A stretch of DNA of 64,000 nt, from the NCBI GenBank assembly GCA_002436015.1, contig DIXJ01000015.1:1-64000 (forward strand), read 5' to 3'. This DNA is from Synergistaceae bacterium UBA6083 (lineage in GTDB: Bacteria; Synergistota; Synergistia; Synergistales; 79-D21). Both the position numbers and the translations under genes were made by a program. Position 1 is the first letter of the stretch; each line of letters starts with the position of its first letter. A model generated the notes under the pieces. It had not been told where the DNA came from and did not search any database. It saw nothing but the letters and a program-made list of their open reading frames with translations. Below, in pieces: positions 8,385-16,653 of this stretch.

Positions 8385-9404
8385 ATGAAATCAAGGTTTC
8401 GCCTGGTTGGCCTAGGTTCTGTGCTGTTCCTCGGTCTGGCACTACTGGCATCCTTCGGCTCACCCGCCTCCGCTGCCGAAAAGCTCGTTCTCAAGATGGC
8501 AGGGCAAAGCCCCATTGAATACCAGGGAACGATTCACCAGATGGAGTTCAAGAAGACCATCGAAGCTGCAACGAAGGGCCGTATCCAAGTCAAGGTTTAT
8601 CCCGCCAACCAGCTTGGCGACTATACCCAGGTTTACGAAGAGATCATGAAGGGCACGATCGACATGGCCCTGATCTCCGTCCCCAGCCAGTTCGACCAGC
8701 GCCTTGAACTGACCTACGTCCCCTACCTTGCCGAGAACTACGACCAGGTCAAGAAGTTCTTCGCCCAGAACGGGTTTCTCTACAACACCCTGGGAAAGGT
8801 CCATGACAAGCTGAACGTCAAGCTGCTGGGCTTCAACATCGAGGGTTTCGGCGGCCTGGCCTGCACGAAGCCTCTCACCGAACCCGCCAATCCCGCCGTC
8901 AAGAAGGGAATCCTCCTTCGCGTACCACCGATGGACGTCTTCAAGTCCTGGGCCGTGGCGCTGAACTTCCAAACCGTCACCGTCCCCTATGCCGAGCTCT
9001 ACACGGCCCTGCAGACGGGAGTTGCCGAGGGCTGGATCGGCGGTGCGCCTGTCCTGACCTACATGAGCTTCCGGGATGTCATCAAGTACTACTACCAGTA
9101 CAACGGGCACGTGGAAAGCGAATCCTGGCTCATCAACAAGGACCTGTGGAACAAGCTCGACAAGGCCGACCAGAAGCTCTTCATGGACACGGTAGCCAAG
9201 CTGCAGGTCAAGAGCATCGCCGTCTCGGAGAAGGAAGACAAGGATTACCTCAAGAAACTCGCCGAGGATGGCAAGATCAAGGTTTCGACCTTCACAAACG
9301 CCGAGTTGAAGAAGTTTGCGGAAACCGTCCGCAAGAACGCCTGGCCGAAACTGAAGGATCGCCTGACCCCGGAGATCATGGATGCATTGATGAAGCAGTA
9401 CTAG
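8385..9404 (+). CDS. dctP: TRAP transporter substrate-binding protein (DctP family)
   Basis: A 339-residue periplasmic receptor with a signal peptide over about residues 1-30 (Leu-rich core ending in PASAAEK). The family pattern is present: NQLGDYTQVYEEIMKGTIDMA near 72-93, and ILLRVPPMDVFKSW near 180 with the conserved Arg. The open frame begins at 8289, but AGGGGG at 8371-8376 is 8 bases before the ATG at 8385 and the signal peptide begins there. It is related to the receptor at 2979-3986 but clearly diverged, so the ligand may differ. A perfect 11-bp hairpin follows the stop codon. Confidence 0.93.
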   Translation: MKSRFRLVGLGSVLFLGLALLASFGSPASAAEKLVLKMAGQSPIEYQGTIHQMEFKKTIEAATKGRIQVKVYPANQLGDYTQVYEEIMKGTIDMALISVPSQFDQRLELTYVPYLAENYDQVKKFFAQNGFLYNTLGKVHDKLNVKLLGFNIEGFGGLACTKPLTEPANPAVKKGILLRVPPMDVFKSWAVALNFQTVTVPYAELYTALQTGVAEGWIGGAPVLTYMSFRDVIKYYYQYNGHVESESWLINKDLWNKLDKADQKLFMDTVAKLQVKSIAVSEKEDKDYLKKLAEDGKIKVSTFTNAELKKFAETVRKNAWPKLKDRLTPEIMDALMKQY

Positions 9405-9413
9405 CAATCCTCT

Positions 9414-9441
9414 CGAGGGCCGGCTCCTTCGCCGGCCCTCG
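9414..9441 (+). promoter_or_regulatory. Intercistronic hairpin between dctP and dctQ
   Basis: A perfect GC-rich 11-bp stem (9414-9424 with 9431-9441) with a six-base loop begins 10 bases after the dctP stop. The bases after it are not a clear T-tract, so it probably stabilises the dctP message or causes partial termination, keeping receptor levels above permease levels. Confidence 0.75.
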
Positions 9442-9503
9442 GGTTTCCTCCCGTAACGGATTACCGCTCAAGAAAAAGAAAGCTTTGAAAGGTGGGCAAG
9501 GAT

Positions 9504-10058
9504 ATGTCGGTCGAATGCCAGGAGATCCTCGCTCCTAAGACACTGGAAGATTCACACGGACCCCTCGCAAGATTCGTTCTCAAGGCTCTCCGGTTCATCA
9601 TGATTTCCATGAGCCTGACCGTCGCGGTTGTGATCGGCATAGCGGCTGCTCTCCGCTACATTTTCAAGATGGACATGTACGGGATCGAGGATTTCATCAT
9701 CATCTTCGCCTATTGGCTCTATTTCTCGGGGGGCGCCTACGGCGCCTACGAGAACAGCCATATCACGGCTGACATCCTCACGGTGTACATGAAGAACCAG
9801 AAACTCAAGCGAGGCATCATCTGCTTCAGCTCCCTGTGCACGGTCCTTCTTTCCGGCCTTTTCGCCTTCTGGGGTTGGCAGATGTTCAAATGGCAGATGG
9901 AAAAGGGAGGAGCTTCCCCGATCTGGAGAATCCCGCTCTACGTTCCCCAGAGCGCCATCACGCTGGGACTCACGCTGATGACCTTCTACTTCGGTCTCCA
10001 TTTCCTGGAAAATTTCCGGCTTTTCCGCCAGGCCCTGTCAGCTAAGGCGGAGAGGTAG
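9504..10058 (+). CDS. dctQ: TRAP transporter small permease (DctQ family)
   Basis: A 184-residue, four-helix membrane protein matching DctQ. Residues near 75-95 (YWLYFSGGAYGAYENSHITADI) closely resemble the DctQ of the minus-strand arm, so the two TRAP systems share ancestry. A GTG four codons upstream (9492) is possible, but AAAGGTGGG lies 7 bases before the ATG at 9504. dctM follows after 40 bases. Confidence 0.9.
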   Translation: MSVECQEILAPKTLEDSHGPLARFVLKALRFIMISMSLTVAVVIGIAAALRYIFKMDMYGIEDFIIIFAYWLYFSGGAYGAYENSHITADILTVYMKNQKLKRGIICFSSLCTVLLSGLFAFWGWQMFKWQMEKGGASPIWRIPLYVPQSAITLGLTLMTFYFGLHFLENFRLFRQALSAKAER

Positions 10059-10098
10059 CCGTTATGCGCCATCCTGTGCCTGTTGAGGAGGACCTTTC

Positions 10099-11397
10099 AT
10101 GATTTACGTAGCTTTGCTGATCCTGCTGGCAGCACTCATCATCGGGATCCCTGTTCCTTTCTCGTTCCTCGCCTCCACCCTCTTCCTTATCGTGGTCGGG
10201 GACTATAGCCCCAGTTTCCTTCTCCCCTATGGCTACAGCAAGATGAGTACCGTCGTCCTCCTTGCCATTCCCCTCTTCATTACAGCCGGGGGACTGATGG
10301 AACGAGGCAACATCGGCCAGCAGCTGATCGACATGGTCGATATCTTTGTCGGCCGCCTCAAGGGCGGGCTCGGCGCGGTCGCGGTCGTCTCCTGCGCCGT
10401 GTTCGGTTCGATCACGGGAAGCTGCTGCGCCACCTTGTCCTGCATCGGGGCGATCATGTTCCCCCGTCTGCAAAGAGCCGGGTATCCCCTCGGCCACTCG
10501 GCTGCACTGATGGCCAACAGTGCAGTGCTTGGGATCCTCATCCCGCCAAGCGCCATCATGATCCTCTACTCATGGGTTGGAGGACAATCCGTCCTGGCCT
10601 GCTTTCTATCGACAGTCGTTCCAGGGATCGTCCTGACCTTTCTCTTCGTGGTGAACAATTTTTTCATGGTGCGCAAGAACCCTGACTTGATTCTCTCGCA
10701 GGAGCTGGCACCGGGAGAATTAGGCAAGCTTTTCGTCAAGCGCGGCACACGGGCGCTTCCGGCCTTGTTCATGCCCGTGATGATCCTGGGCGGCATTTAC
10801 GGTGGGATGTTCACTCCGACAGAGGCAGCAGCCCTGTCCGTCCTCTATGCCATCCCGGTCGGGATGTTCGTCTACGGCGGCTTGACCCGAAGTTCCCTGA
10901 AAGCGGTCCTACTGGAATCCGCCACCACGACAGGCGTTGTCATGGTCATGCTCTACGCCGTCATGATCCTGAGCCGCCTCTATATCATGGAGGACATGCC
11001 CCAAAAACTGCTTGAACTCCTCACTTCGATCACGACAAGCAAGATCGGGATCCTTTTCATACTCAACATCTTCATGGTCATCATGGGAATGCTCATGGAC
11101 GACGTGAGCGCCGTCATGCTCTGCACCCCGATCCTTCTTCCCATCGCCACCGCGATCGGAGTCCATCCCATCCACTTCGCGGCGATCCTCGGCGTGAATC
11201 TCGGCATGGGCAACATTACCCCGCCCTGCGCCCCCGTGCTTTACCTCAGCGGTAGGTTGAACGGGGCAGCCATCAGCGACACGCTCAAGCCGACGCTCCA
11301 GCTCATCGCTTTCGGCTGGATGCCCGTTCTATTTGTAACCACATATTTCCCCGAAATGTCCCTCTGGCTCCCCAGGCTCGTCCTGGGTATCCGCTAA
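10099..11397 (+). CDS. dctM: TRAP transporter large permease (DctM family)
   Basis: A 432-residue large permease with about 12 membrane helices. Recognisable DctM segments are GGLMERGNIGQQL near 63, SITGSCCATLSCIG near 105, LGILIPPSAIMIL near 141 and GNITPPCAPVLYL near 372. It matches the permease at 1011-2315 along its length, so the two are paralogs. GAGGAGG precedes the ATG. It imports the solute delivered by the receptor at 8385 and is followed by ridA after 22 bases. Confidence 0.93.
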   Translation: MIYVALLILLAALIIGIPVPFSFLASTLFLIVVGDYSPSFLLPYGYSKMSTVVLLAIPLFITAGGLMERGNIGQQLIDMVDIFVGRLKGGLGAVAVVSCAVFGSITGSCCATLSCIGAIMFPRLQRAGYPLGHSAALMANSAVLGILIPPSAIMILYSWVGGQSVLACFLSTVVPGIVLTFLFVVNNFFMVRKNPDLILSQELAPGELGKLFVKRGTRALPALFMPVMILGGIYGGMFTPTEAAALSVLYAIPVGMFVYGGLTRSSLKAVLLESATTTGVVMVMLYAVMILSRLYIMEDMPQKLLELLTSITTSKIGILFILNIFMVIMGMLMDDVSAVMLCTPILLPIATAIGVHPIHFAAILGVNLGMGNITPPCAPVLYLSGRLNGAAISDTLKPTLQLIAFGWMPVLFVTTYFPEMSLWLPRLVLGIR

Positions 11398-11419
11398 ATC
11401 CAAAAAGGAGATGAAAACC

Positions 11420-11809
11420 ATGAACCGAGTTGTCTCGACAGATAAGGGCCCCGCAGCGGTTGGAGCATACAGCCAGGGCGTTTACGCCGGCCCTTTCCTT
11501 TTCATGAGCGGGCAGATCGCCCTCGATCCAGTAACGGGCAAAATGGTGGGAAATGGAGACCCCGCGGCTGAAACGGTACAGGTGATGAAGAACATCCAGG
11601 GCGTGCTGGACAGCCAGGGAATGACGATGAACAACATCGTCAAGGCTGTCATCTATGCAGCCGACATCAGGGATTTCAAGGCTATCAACGAGGTTTACAA
11701 GTCCTTTTTCGACGGGTACTTCCCCGCCCGCTGCTTCGTTGAAGTCGGTGGAATGGCACTCGACGCTAAGGTAGAGATCGACGTCATCGCCACCACCGAA
11801 AAGCTCTGA
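11420..11809 (+). CDS. ridA: RidA family enamine/imine deaminase
   Basis: A 129-residue RidA/YjgF protein, which hydrolyses reactive enamine/imine intermediates from PLP enzymes or amino acid oxidation to 2-oxo acids and ammonia. Signature elements are VGAYSQGV near the start, FMSGQIALDP near 29-38 and the C-terminal ARCFVEVGGMALDAKVEID with the Arg that binds the substrate carboxylate. AAGGAG abuts the ATG at 11411 and is 9 bases before the ATG at 11420, which is preferred. In this operon it probably clears imines from the neighbouring desulfidase/dehydratase or the cyclodeaminase-like enzyme. Confidence 0.93.
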   Translation: MNRVVSTDKGPAAVGAYSQGVYAGPFLFMSGQIALDPVTGKMVGNGDPAAETVQVMKNIQGVLDSQGMTMNNIVKAVIYAADIRDFKAINEVYKSFFDGYFPARCFVEVGGMALDAKVEIDVIATTEKL

Positions 11810-11828
11810 AAAGGTGGGAGAGTTTCGC

Positions 11829-13124
11829 TTGGAAAGGCAAACAGCACTGAACGCGCTCCACCAACACACATTCCTGACCCTCGGATGCACGGACCCGGTG
11901 GCGATTGGACTCGCCGTGGCGCACGCCTGCCAGGGTGCTGAGGGGAAGATCCGGGAAGTGCGGGTTCGGCTTGACAGGAATATCTACAAGGATGCCGTTT
12001 CCGTGGGAATCCCGGGAACCCATAGTGCCGGTGTCGACCTCGCCGTCGCGCTTGCTGTCACGAAGGGACGCCCGGAAGCCGGGCTTGAGCTCTTCAAGGA
12101 CGTTGAACCGGGGGATATCGAACAGGCTAAAACTTTTCTCAAAGATCACGAGGTGCGATTCGAACTCGACGAAGACGCCACGGGAATTCGCATCAACGCT
12201 ACGGTCGTAACGGAAAAAGGGACTTACGAAGCCTTGATCGAGGGAGCCCATGACCGCCTCCTGGAAAAGAAGGTCGATGGACACCTTGTATTTCGGGCAG
12301 ATACATCCTGTGATGAAGGCGCTTCCTCGGGAAGTGAAAGTCTGGAAGCCCTGCGCGAACTGACCGTCGGCGAAATCGTTGACACGATCGAGGCTTTGGA
12401 ACCCGCGGAACTCCTGTTCCTTCTAGAGGGCGTGACTCGAAATCTCCATGCCGCACAAGCCGGGCTGGCCGAACAGGCCGGGATCGGACTAGGGAGAGGC
12501 CTGCAGTCCCTCGTGGCCGGGCAATCGCTGCCGGATTCCGCGATCAACAGGATCCGAATTCTCGTCGCCGCTGCAGCAGACGCGAGAATGGGCGGAGTCA
12601 AGGTTCCCATCTTTGGCTGCTTCGGCAGTGGAAACCACGGGATCACGTTCTTCATCACCGTGGGAGAAATGGGACGCTACCTGGGTAAAAGCAACGAAGA
12701 GATCGCGAAAGCCCTGGCCCTTGGACTTCTTGTCGTGGGAGTCATCAAGACGCGAACGGGCATCCTTACCCCGCACTGCGGTTGTGCCGTCGCCGCAGGC
12801 ATGGGCGCCGCGGCCGCAGTGACCTACTTACTTGGAGGAAAGGCCGCCCAGGTGGAAAACGCGATCCAGTTGATGACCGCAAACCTTACCGGAATGCTCT
12901 GCGATGGGGCAAAGTACGGGTGCGCACTGAAAATTGCTACCTCGGCGGGAGTAGCGGTCGAGACGGCCTATCTTGCCTTCGCGGGGACGAGCATTCCAGC
13001 GGGAAACGGGATCGTAGGGGGCACATTCCAGGAAACGATGGACAATCTAGAGATCGTAACCGACCGGGGCATGAAGAACGTGGACCAGGCGGTACTCGAT
13101 GTCCTGCTCACAGGACAAAACTAA
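11829..13124 (+). CDS. L-serine/L-cysteine desulfidase-like Fe-S enzyme (CyuA/UPF0597 family)
   Basis: The protein matches the UPF0597/CyuA family, single-chain [4Fe-4S] enzymes related to the serine dehydratase alpha chain that turn cysteine (or serine) into pyruvate and ammonia. The four expected cluster/active-site Cys regions are visible: LGCTDPVA near the start, TPHCGCAVAAGMGA near 318 and GMLCDGAKYGCALK near 360. A GTG at 11814 extends the frame by five codons, but GGTGGGAG at 11813-11820 overlaps it and lies 8 bases before the TTG at 11829, so I chose the latter (431 residues). Its imine product fits the adjacent ridA. Confidence 0.82.
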   Translation: MERQTALNALHQHTFLTLGCTDPVAIGLAVAHACQGAEGKIREVRVRLDRNIYKDAVSVGIPGTHSAGVDLAVALAVTKGRPEAGLELFKDVEPGDIEQAKTFLKDHEVRFELDEDATGIRINATVVTEKGTYEALIEGAHDRLLEKKVDGHLVFRADTSCDEGASSGSESLEALRELTVGEIVDTIEALEPAELLFLLEGVTRNLHAAQAGLAEQAGIGLGRGLQSLVAGQSLPDSAINRIRILVAAAADARMGGVKVPIFGCFGSGNHGITFFITVGEMGRYLGKSNEEIAKALALGLLVVGVIKTRTGILTPHCGCAVAAGMGAAAAVTYLLGGKAAQVENAIQLMTANLTGMLCDGAKYGCALKIATSAGVAVETAYLAFAGTSIPAGNGIVGGTFQETMDNLEIVTDRGMKNVDQAVLDVLLTGQN

Positions 13125-13140
13125 AAAGGAGGAAACAGAA

Positions 13141-14130
13141 ATGGCTTACGACGTACTCTGGATTTCGCAGGAAGAGGTTGTTTCACTAGGCATCACGATG
13201 AAGGAAATCGTTGACGCGGTTGACGAGGGCTTTTCCCTGAAGGGACAGAAGAAGGTCGAACTGCCTGCCAAGATCGGCGTCCACCCCCGCAAGGACTGCT
13301 TCATCCATGCCATGCCCAGCTGGGTCGGCGGCGACGTCGACTGCTGCGGCATCAAGTGGGCCGCCGGATATCCCAGCAACCAGGCAAAAGGACTGCCCTA
13401 CATCAACGGCGTATGGTGCATGAATGACCCCGAAACCGGCATCATCAAGGCAGTTATGGACGCAAACTGGATGACCGCCTGGAGGACAGGCGCTGCCTCT
13501 GGCGTCTGCGCGAAGTACCTGGCGGACCCGAAGAGCGAAGTCGTTTCCATCATCGGACTTGGAGCCCAGGGACGGACCAATCTTCTCGCCTTCAAGGAAG
13601 TCCTGCCCCAAATGAAAACCGTAAAGGTCTTTGACATTTTCCCCAGTCAGGTCGCCAAGTTCGTCGATGAACTTACCCCCCAGCTTCCCGGCGTTGAATT
13701 TGTCGTGGGCAAAGACGTTGAAGAAGCCGTCAAAGATGCGGATGTCATCGCCACCTGCGCCCCGATCGTAGAGAAACCGGAACGTTTCGTCCGCTCTTCC
13801 TGGCTGAAGAAGGATGTGCTCACCATTGCGGTGGACTATGACTCCAGCTTTGACGCCGATATCATGAACAACGGCAACTGCTTCGTCTGCGACGACTGGA
13901 ACCAGTACCTCTATACCCAGGCCCTGGGGATCTACTTTCACGGAGGATATCCCAAGAAGGAAGAAATTTACGCCGACATGGGCGAGATCTGCGCAGGCGT
14001 CAAGCCCGCAATCCTTGAGGGGCGCCGCGCCGCCGTCCTTATGGGAATTGCAAGCCATGACATCATGACAGGCCGGATGATCTACAAGAAGGCCATGGAG
14101 CAGAAAGTCGGAACCTGGGTTAAACTGTAA
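13141..14130 (+). CDS. Ornithine cyclodeaminase / mu-crystallin family enzyme
   Basis: A 329-residue NAD(P)-binding protein of the ornithine cyclodeaminase family, which also contains Delta1-pyrroline-2-carboxylate reductases and alanine dehydrogenases. The substrate-side Lys/Arg region lies near residue 60-80 (HAMPSWVGGDVDCCGIKWAAGY contains the KWA motif), and the Rossmann motif is VVSIIGLGAQGRTNL near 137. An AAGGAGG sequence precedes the ATG at 13141. The next genes encode an aconitase-X-type dehydratase; in hydroxyproline pathways that enzyme makes pyrroline-2-carboxylate, which family members of this type reduce to proline. The role as pyrroline-carboxylate reductase is therefore a contextual inference. 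Confidence 0.85.
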   Translation: MAYDVLWISQEEVVSLGITMKEIVDAVDEGFSLKGQKKVELPAKIGVHPRKDCFIHAMPSWVGGDVDCCGIKWAAGYPSNQAKGLPYINGVWCMNDPETGIIKAVMDANWMTAWRTGAASGVCAKYLADPKSEVVSIIGLGAQGRTNLLAFKEVLPQMKTVKVFDIFPSQVAKFVDELTPQLPGVEFVVGKDVEEAVKDADVIATCAPIVEKPERFVRSSWLKKDVLTIAVDYDSSFDADIMNNGNCFVCDDWNQYLYTQALGIYFHGGYPKKEEIYADMGEICAGVKPAILEGRRAAVLMGIASHDIMTGRMIYKKAMEQKVGTWVKL

Positions 14131-14150
14131 GCTCGGTTTGTGATGAACAT

Positions 14151-14177
14151 GCCCGGAAAACAGTTTGTTTTCCGGGC
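14151..14177 (+). terminator. Hairpin between the cyclodeaminase-like gene and the AcnX gene
   Basis: A perfect 11-bp inverted repeat (14151-14161 with 14167-14177, five-base loop) is followed by CTTTCCTTTC. The T-run is interrupted, so it is a weak terminator or attenuator inside the operon. Confidence 0.55.
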
Positions 14178-14206
14178 CTTTCCTTTCAGCAAGGAGGCGG
14201 AGGATC

Positions 14207-15472
14207 ATGCAACTGAGCGAGGAAGAACTGAGCATCCTCGATGGACAGGGAGGACCGCTCAAGCGGAAGACCCTCGAGTTCATCGTCAACTACGCCACCG
14301 TCCTGGGGGCAGACAGCCTGTGCCGGGTATCGAAAGCCCACCTTTTCTGCGGAGCTCACCACTACCTGAAAGCCGTCCGCTCGAAGGACATGGATGAAGT
14401 CATGTCCGAGATGTGGTTCTGCTCGCCCGACAAGATCCTCTTCGATGCAGTGGGGTGCTTTTCCCAGTCAGACTGCTCCCCCGTCGATCACATCAACTGG
14501 TCGAAAATGGGCTGCTACGAGGACGAATTCAGGGAAAACGAGCGTTATCTCGACCGGTGCCTGAAGGCCGGGGTTCACCTCGTGGGAAGCTGTGTCCCCT
14601 ATATGACCGGGTTCATCCCCGTGCGTGGGGAACACTACGTCACCACGGAATCCCATGCGGTACTGATGATGAACTCGCTGTGGGGCGCCTGCAGCAATGC
14701 CGACGGCATCGAGGCAGCCTTCTGTTCGGCGGTTTGCGCCCGCACACCCCGTTGGGGAATGCATGTTCCAGAAGGCCGGAAGGGAACCCACCTCTTCTCA
14801 GTAACCTGCAAGCCGGAAACGGTCGAAGACTGGGATCTCCTGGGATATGCGGTAGGACTCCGTCTCCCTCCACACTCCACTCCTATCCTCGAAGGAAACG
14901 TCGCGGGCGTGGACATGCTTCGCCTGAAATCCTGCTTCGCTGCCATGGCCACCACTTCCGGCCCCGAGTTATGCCATATCCTAGGCATCACACCGGAAGC
15001 TCCAACTCTCGCCGCCTGCCTCTCTCCTTCCGGTCTGGAAGACCGGATCGAAATCGGCCCTCGCCAACTTCGCGAAGCGCGCGAGATCCTCTGCGACCAG
15101 CAGGCCGGAGAGGTGAATTACGTCAGCCTGGGATGCCCTCATTACTCCATAGACCAGATCAGCGAAGCAGCAGCCTTCCTCGGGGGACGTAAAGTTCACG
15201 AGAACGTGACCCTTCATATCTGGACCGCCCTTCCGATCAAGGCCGTTGCGGACCGCTGCGGCTATACGAAAACCATCGAGGATGCCGGCGGAACCCTGAT
15301 GGTGGGCAGCTGCCCCCTGGTGAGCGAAAGATGGCCGGCCGGCACCCGCGCCATGGCCTTTGACTCGGCCAAGCAGGCCCATTACATCAAGCCCCTGACA
15401 AGCGCGAAGGTCTTCTTCGGCAACGCGGGGGAATGCCTGCAAGCATCCATTTCCGGAAAATGGGGAAGGTGA
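14207..15472 (+). CDS. Aconitase X catalytic (large) subunit, DUF521
   Basis: A 421-residue member of the aconitase X large-subunit family. Bacterial members characterised so far are cis-3-hydroxy-L-proline dehydratases; archaeal ones dehydrate phosphomevalonate. Family features are the Glu-rich start with LSILDGQGG, the GAD-S-C-RVSKAHLFCG segment near residue 42, the conserved Cys of a [Fe-S] or metal site (GSCVPYMTG near 135, SLGCPHYS near 306) and a C-terminal KVFFGNAGEC. AAGGAGG sits before the ATG at 14207. The small (swivel) subunit follows at once, as in split-type AcnX. The cyclodeaminase-like gene upstream supports a hydroxyproline pathway. Confidence 0.88.
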   Translation: MQLSEEELSILDGQGGPLKRKTLEFIVNYATVLGADSLCRVSKAHLFCGAHHYLKAVRSKDMDEVMSEMWFCSPDKILFDAVGCFSQSDCSPVDHINWSKMGCYEDEFRENERYLDRCLKAGVHLVGSCVPYMTGFIPVRGEHYVTTESHAVLMMNSLWGACSNADGIEAAFCSAVCARTPRWGMHVPEGRKGTHLFSVTCKPETVEDWDLLGYAVGLRLPPHSTPILEGNVAGVDMLRLKSCFAAMATTSGPELCHILGITPEAPTLAACLSPSGLEDRIEIGPRQLREAREILCDQQAGEVNYVSLGCPHYSIDQISEAAAFLGGRKVHENVTLHIWTALPIKAVADRCGYTKTIEDAGGTLMVGSCPLVSERWPAGTRAMAFDSAKQAHYIKPLTSAKVFFGNAGECLQASISGKWGR

Positions 15473-15477
15473 GGGGC

Positions 15478-15903
15478 ATGGAAACCATCGTCATTCGTGG
15501 AAGGGGAGCCATACCCGGCATCGCCTCCGGACCCGCCATGGTTTGCCGGGAAACGATACAAGGGTGGAGCGGCATCGACGAGACAACCGGAAAGGTGATT
15601 GAAAAGGGACACCCCGCGGAAGGTCAGACCATCCGCGATGTCGTCCTCGTCCTATCGGGTGGCAAGGGATCCAACGGCTGGTCCAGCCACTTCCATGCCG
15701 CACGGATCAGGGGCATCTCGCCCTGCGCGCTGGTCCTGCCGAAGATCGACTCGAGGACCGGGGTCGCAGCCGTCGTTTGCGGTGTGCCCACCGTCGTCGA
15801 CCTTCAAGAGGATCCGTTCATGGTCATCGAAAGCGGGGACCTGGTAACGGTGGACGGAACAAGCGGGACTGTCACCATCCGCAAGGCGTCCCATGACGGG
15901 TAA
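15478..15903 (+). CDS. Aconitase X swivel (small) subunit, DUF126
   Basis: A 141-residue DUF126 protein, the swivel domain that closes over the active site of the AcnX large subunit. Characteristic segments are IRGRGAIPGIASGPA at the start, a GGKGSNGWSSH loop near residue 61 with the conserved Ser, and a PTVVDLQEDP turn near 103. GGGGAAGG ends 8 bases before the ATG at 15478. The gene starts 5 bases after the large-subunit stop, so the two are translated together. The enzyme should be a heterodimer. Confidence 0.88.
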   Translation: METIVIRGRGAIPGIASGPAMVCRETIQGWSGIDETTGKVIEKGHPAEGQTIRDVVLVLSGGKGSNGWSSHFHAARIRGISPCALVLPKIDSRTGVAAVVCGVPTVVDLQEDPFMVIESGDLVTVDGTSGTVTIRKASHDG

Positions 15904-16183
15904 GGAGTTGCCCAAAGTGAACCGGGCGGCATTGATGGAGCGCATGTATCGGTCGGATATGGCCCTGGTCGGGATCTTCTTTGTCGCGATGTGGGTCGTT
16001 CTTCTCTATACCCTCTTCCAGGTTAACGGGATCGCCCCGGACCGGGCAACTCGGGCGATCGCCACGATCACGGCCCTGCTGGTCGGCATTTTCGCCAGTG
16101 GCGCTCTCGTGGCAGTCGCGATTCACCTCCGGAAGCGGCGGGAAGATATTTATAGCGAAGATTGCAAAAACGCCGGTATCTGA
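15893..16183 (+). CDS. Small membrane protein, unknown function
   Basis: A 96-residue protein with two predicted membrane helices (about residues 24-44 and 55-78) and a basic, charged C-terminus (LRKRREDIY). I do not recognise a family. The ATG at 15893 overlaps the AcnX small-subunit gene by 11 bases; a GTG at 15917 has a better spaced AAGGAG (9 bases) and would give an 88-residue form. It is the first of a run of small membrane proteins around the APC permease, so an accessory role in transport is possible. Confidence 0.65.
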   Translation: MTGKELPKVNRAALMERMYRSDMALVGIFFVAMWVVLLYTLFQVNGIAPDRATRAIATITALLVGIFASGALVAVAIHLRKRREDIYSEDCKNAGI

Positions 16184-16203
16184 CAGGAAAGGAAAGAATC
16201 GAA

Positions 16204-16533
16204 ATGGCGGTAAAAAAAGCGAAAAACCGGTTCATGGAAGTGTTTGATGTTTTGTTCATCATGGTTTTGTGCTTCGCTACCCTATTAACGACGATGCTGA
16301 TGCGAGGTAAGGTTCTCGTCGGGTCTGGAAGCGGCGGTGGGATGGCCTACACCTTTTCTGCCTGGACGTTCCTCCTGACCTTCCTGGGACTGGGCGCCTA
16401 CCTGGCTATTGTCATCCCGCAATCCAACCGCGAACTGGGGGAGATCGTCGAGATCCTCTACGGCGGGGAAAAGGCGGAATCCCCGGCTGCGGCTCCCCTG
16501 GAGCAACCCGTCCCCGCGGTGAACCCCGAATGA
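16204..16533 (+). CDS. Small membrane protein, unknown function
   Basis: A 109-residue protein with two predicted membrane helices (about 12-34 and 56-78) linked by a Gly/Ser-rich loop, and a Pro/Ala-rich cytoplasmic-like tail. No family is recognised. The ATG at 16204 is preceded by AAAGGAAAG; an earlier in-frame ATG at 16162 lies inside the upstream gene and is less likely. Its stop overlaps the start of the next 39-residue gene (ATGA), which implies coupled translation. Confidence 0.65.
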   Translation: MAVKKAKNRFMEVFDVLFIMVLCFATLLTTMLMRGKVLVGSGSGGGMAYTFSAWTFLLTFLGLGAYLAIVIPQSNRELGEIVEILYGGEKAESPAAAPLEQPVPAVNPE

Positions 16534-16649
16534 ACGGCTGGCAGCTGCTCAACTGGCTGGCCTGGGGCCTCTCCGCCCTCCTCCTGGGGCTCATGGCCAT
16601 CGACTTCGTCCGGGTCGATCGTGCTCGCGCCTCCGAAAAGAAGGAATAA
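16530..16649 (+). CDS. 39-residue single-helix membrane protein
   Basis: A tiny gene starting at an ATGA overlap with the preceding stop codon. The product begins MNGWQLLNWLAWGLSALLL, has one membrane helix (about residues 5-26) and ends in a charged tail (VRVDRARASEKKE). It stops 4 bases before the APC permease ATG. Small one-helix proteins encoded just before a permease are known as symporter accessory subunits, so this is a candidate subunit of the transporter that follows. The family is not recognised with certainty. Confidence 0.6.
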   Translation: MNGWQLLNWLAWGLSALLLGLMAIDFVRVDRARASEKKE

Positions 16650-16653
16650 CCTC

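Noticed and set aside
8460..9407. 315-residue minus-strand frame opposite the second dctP
   Set aside because: Shadow of dctP, with no ribosome binding site or recognisable domain.
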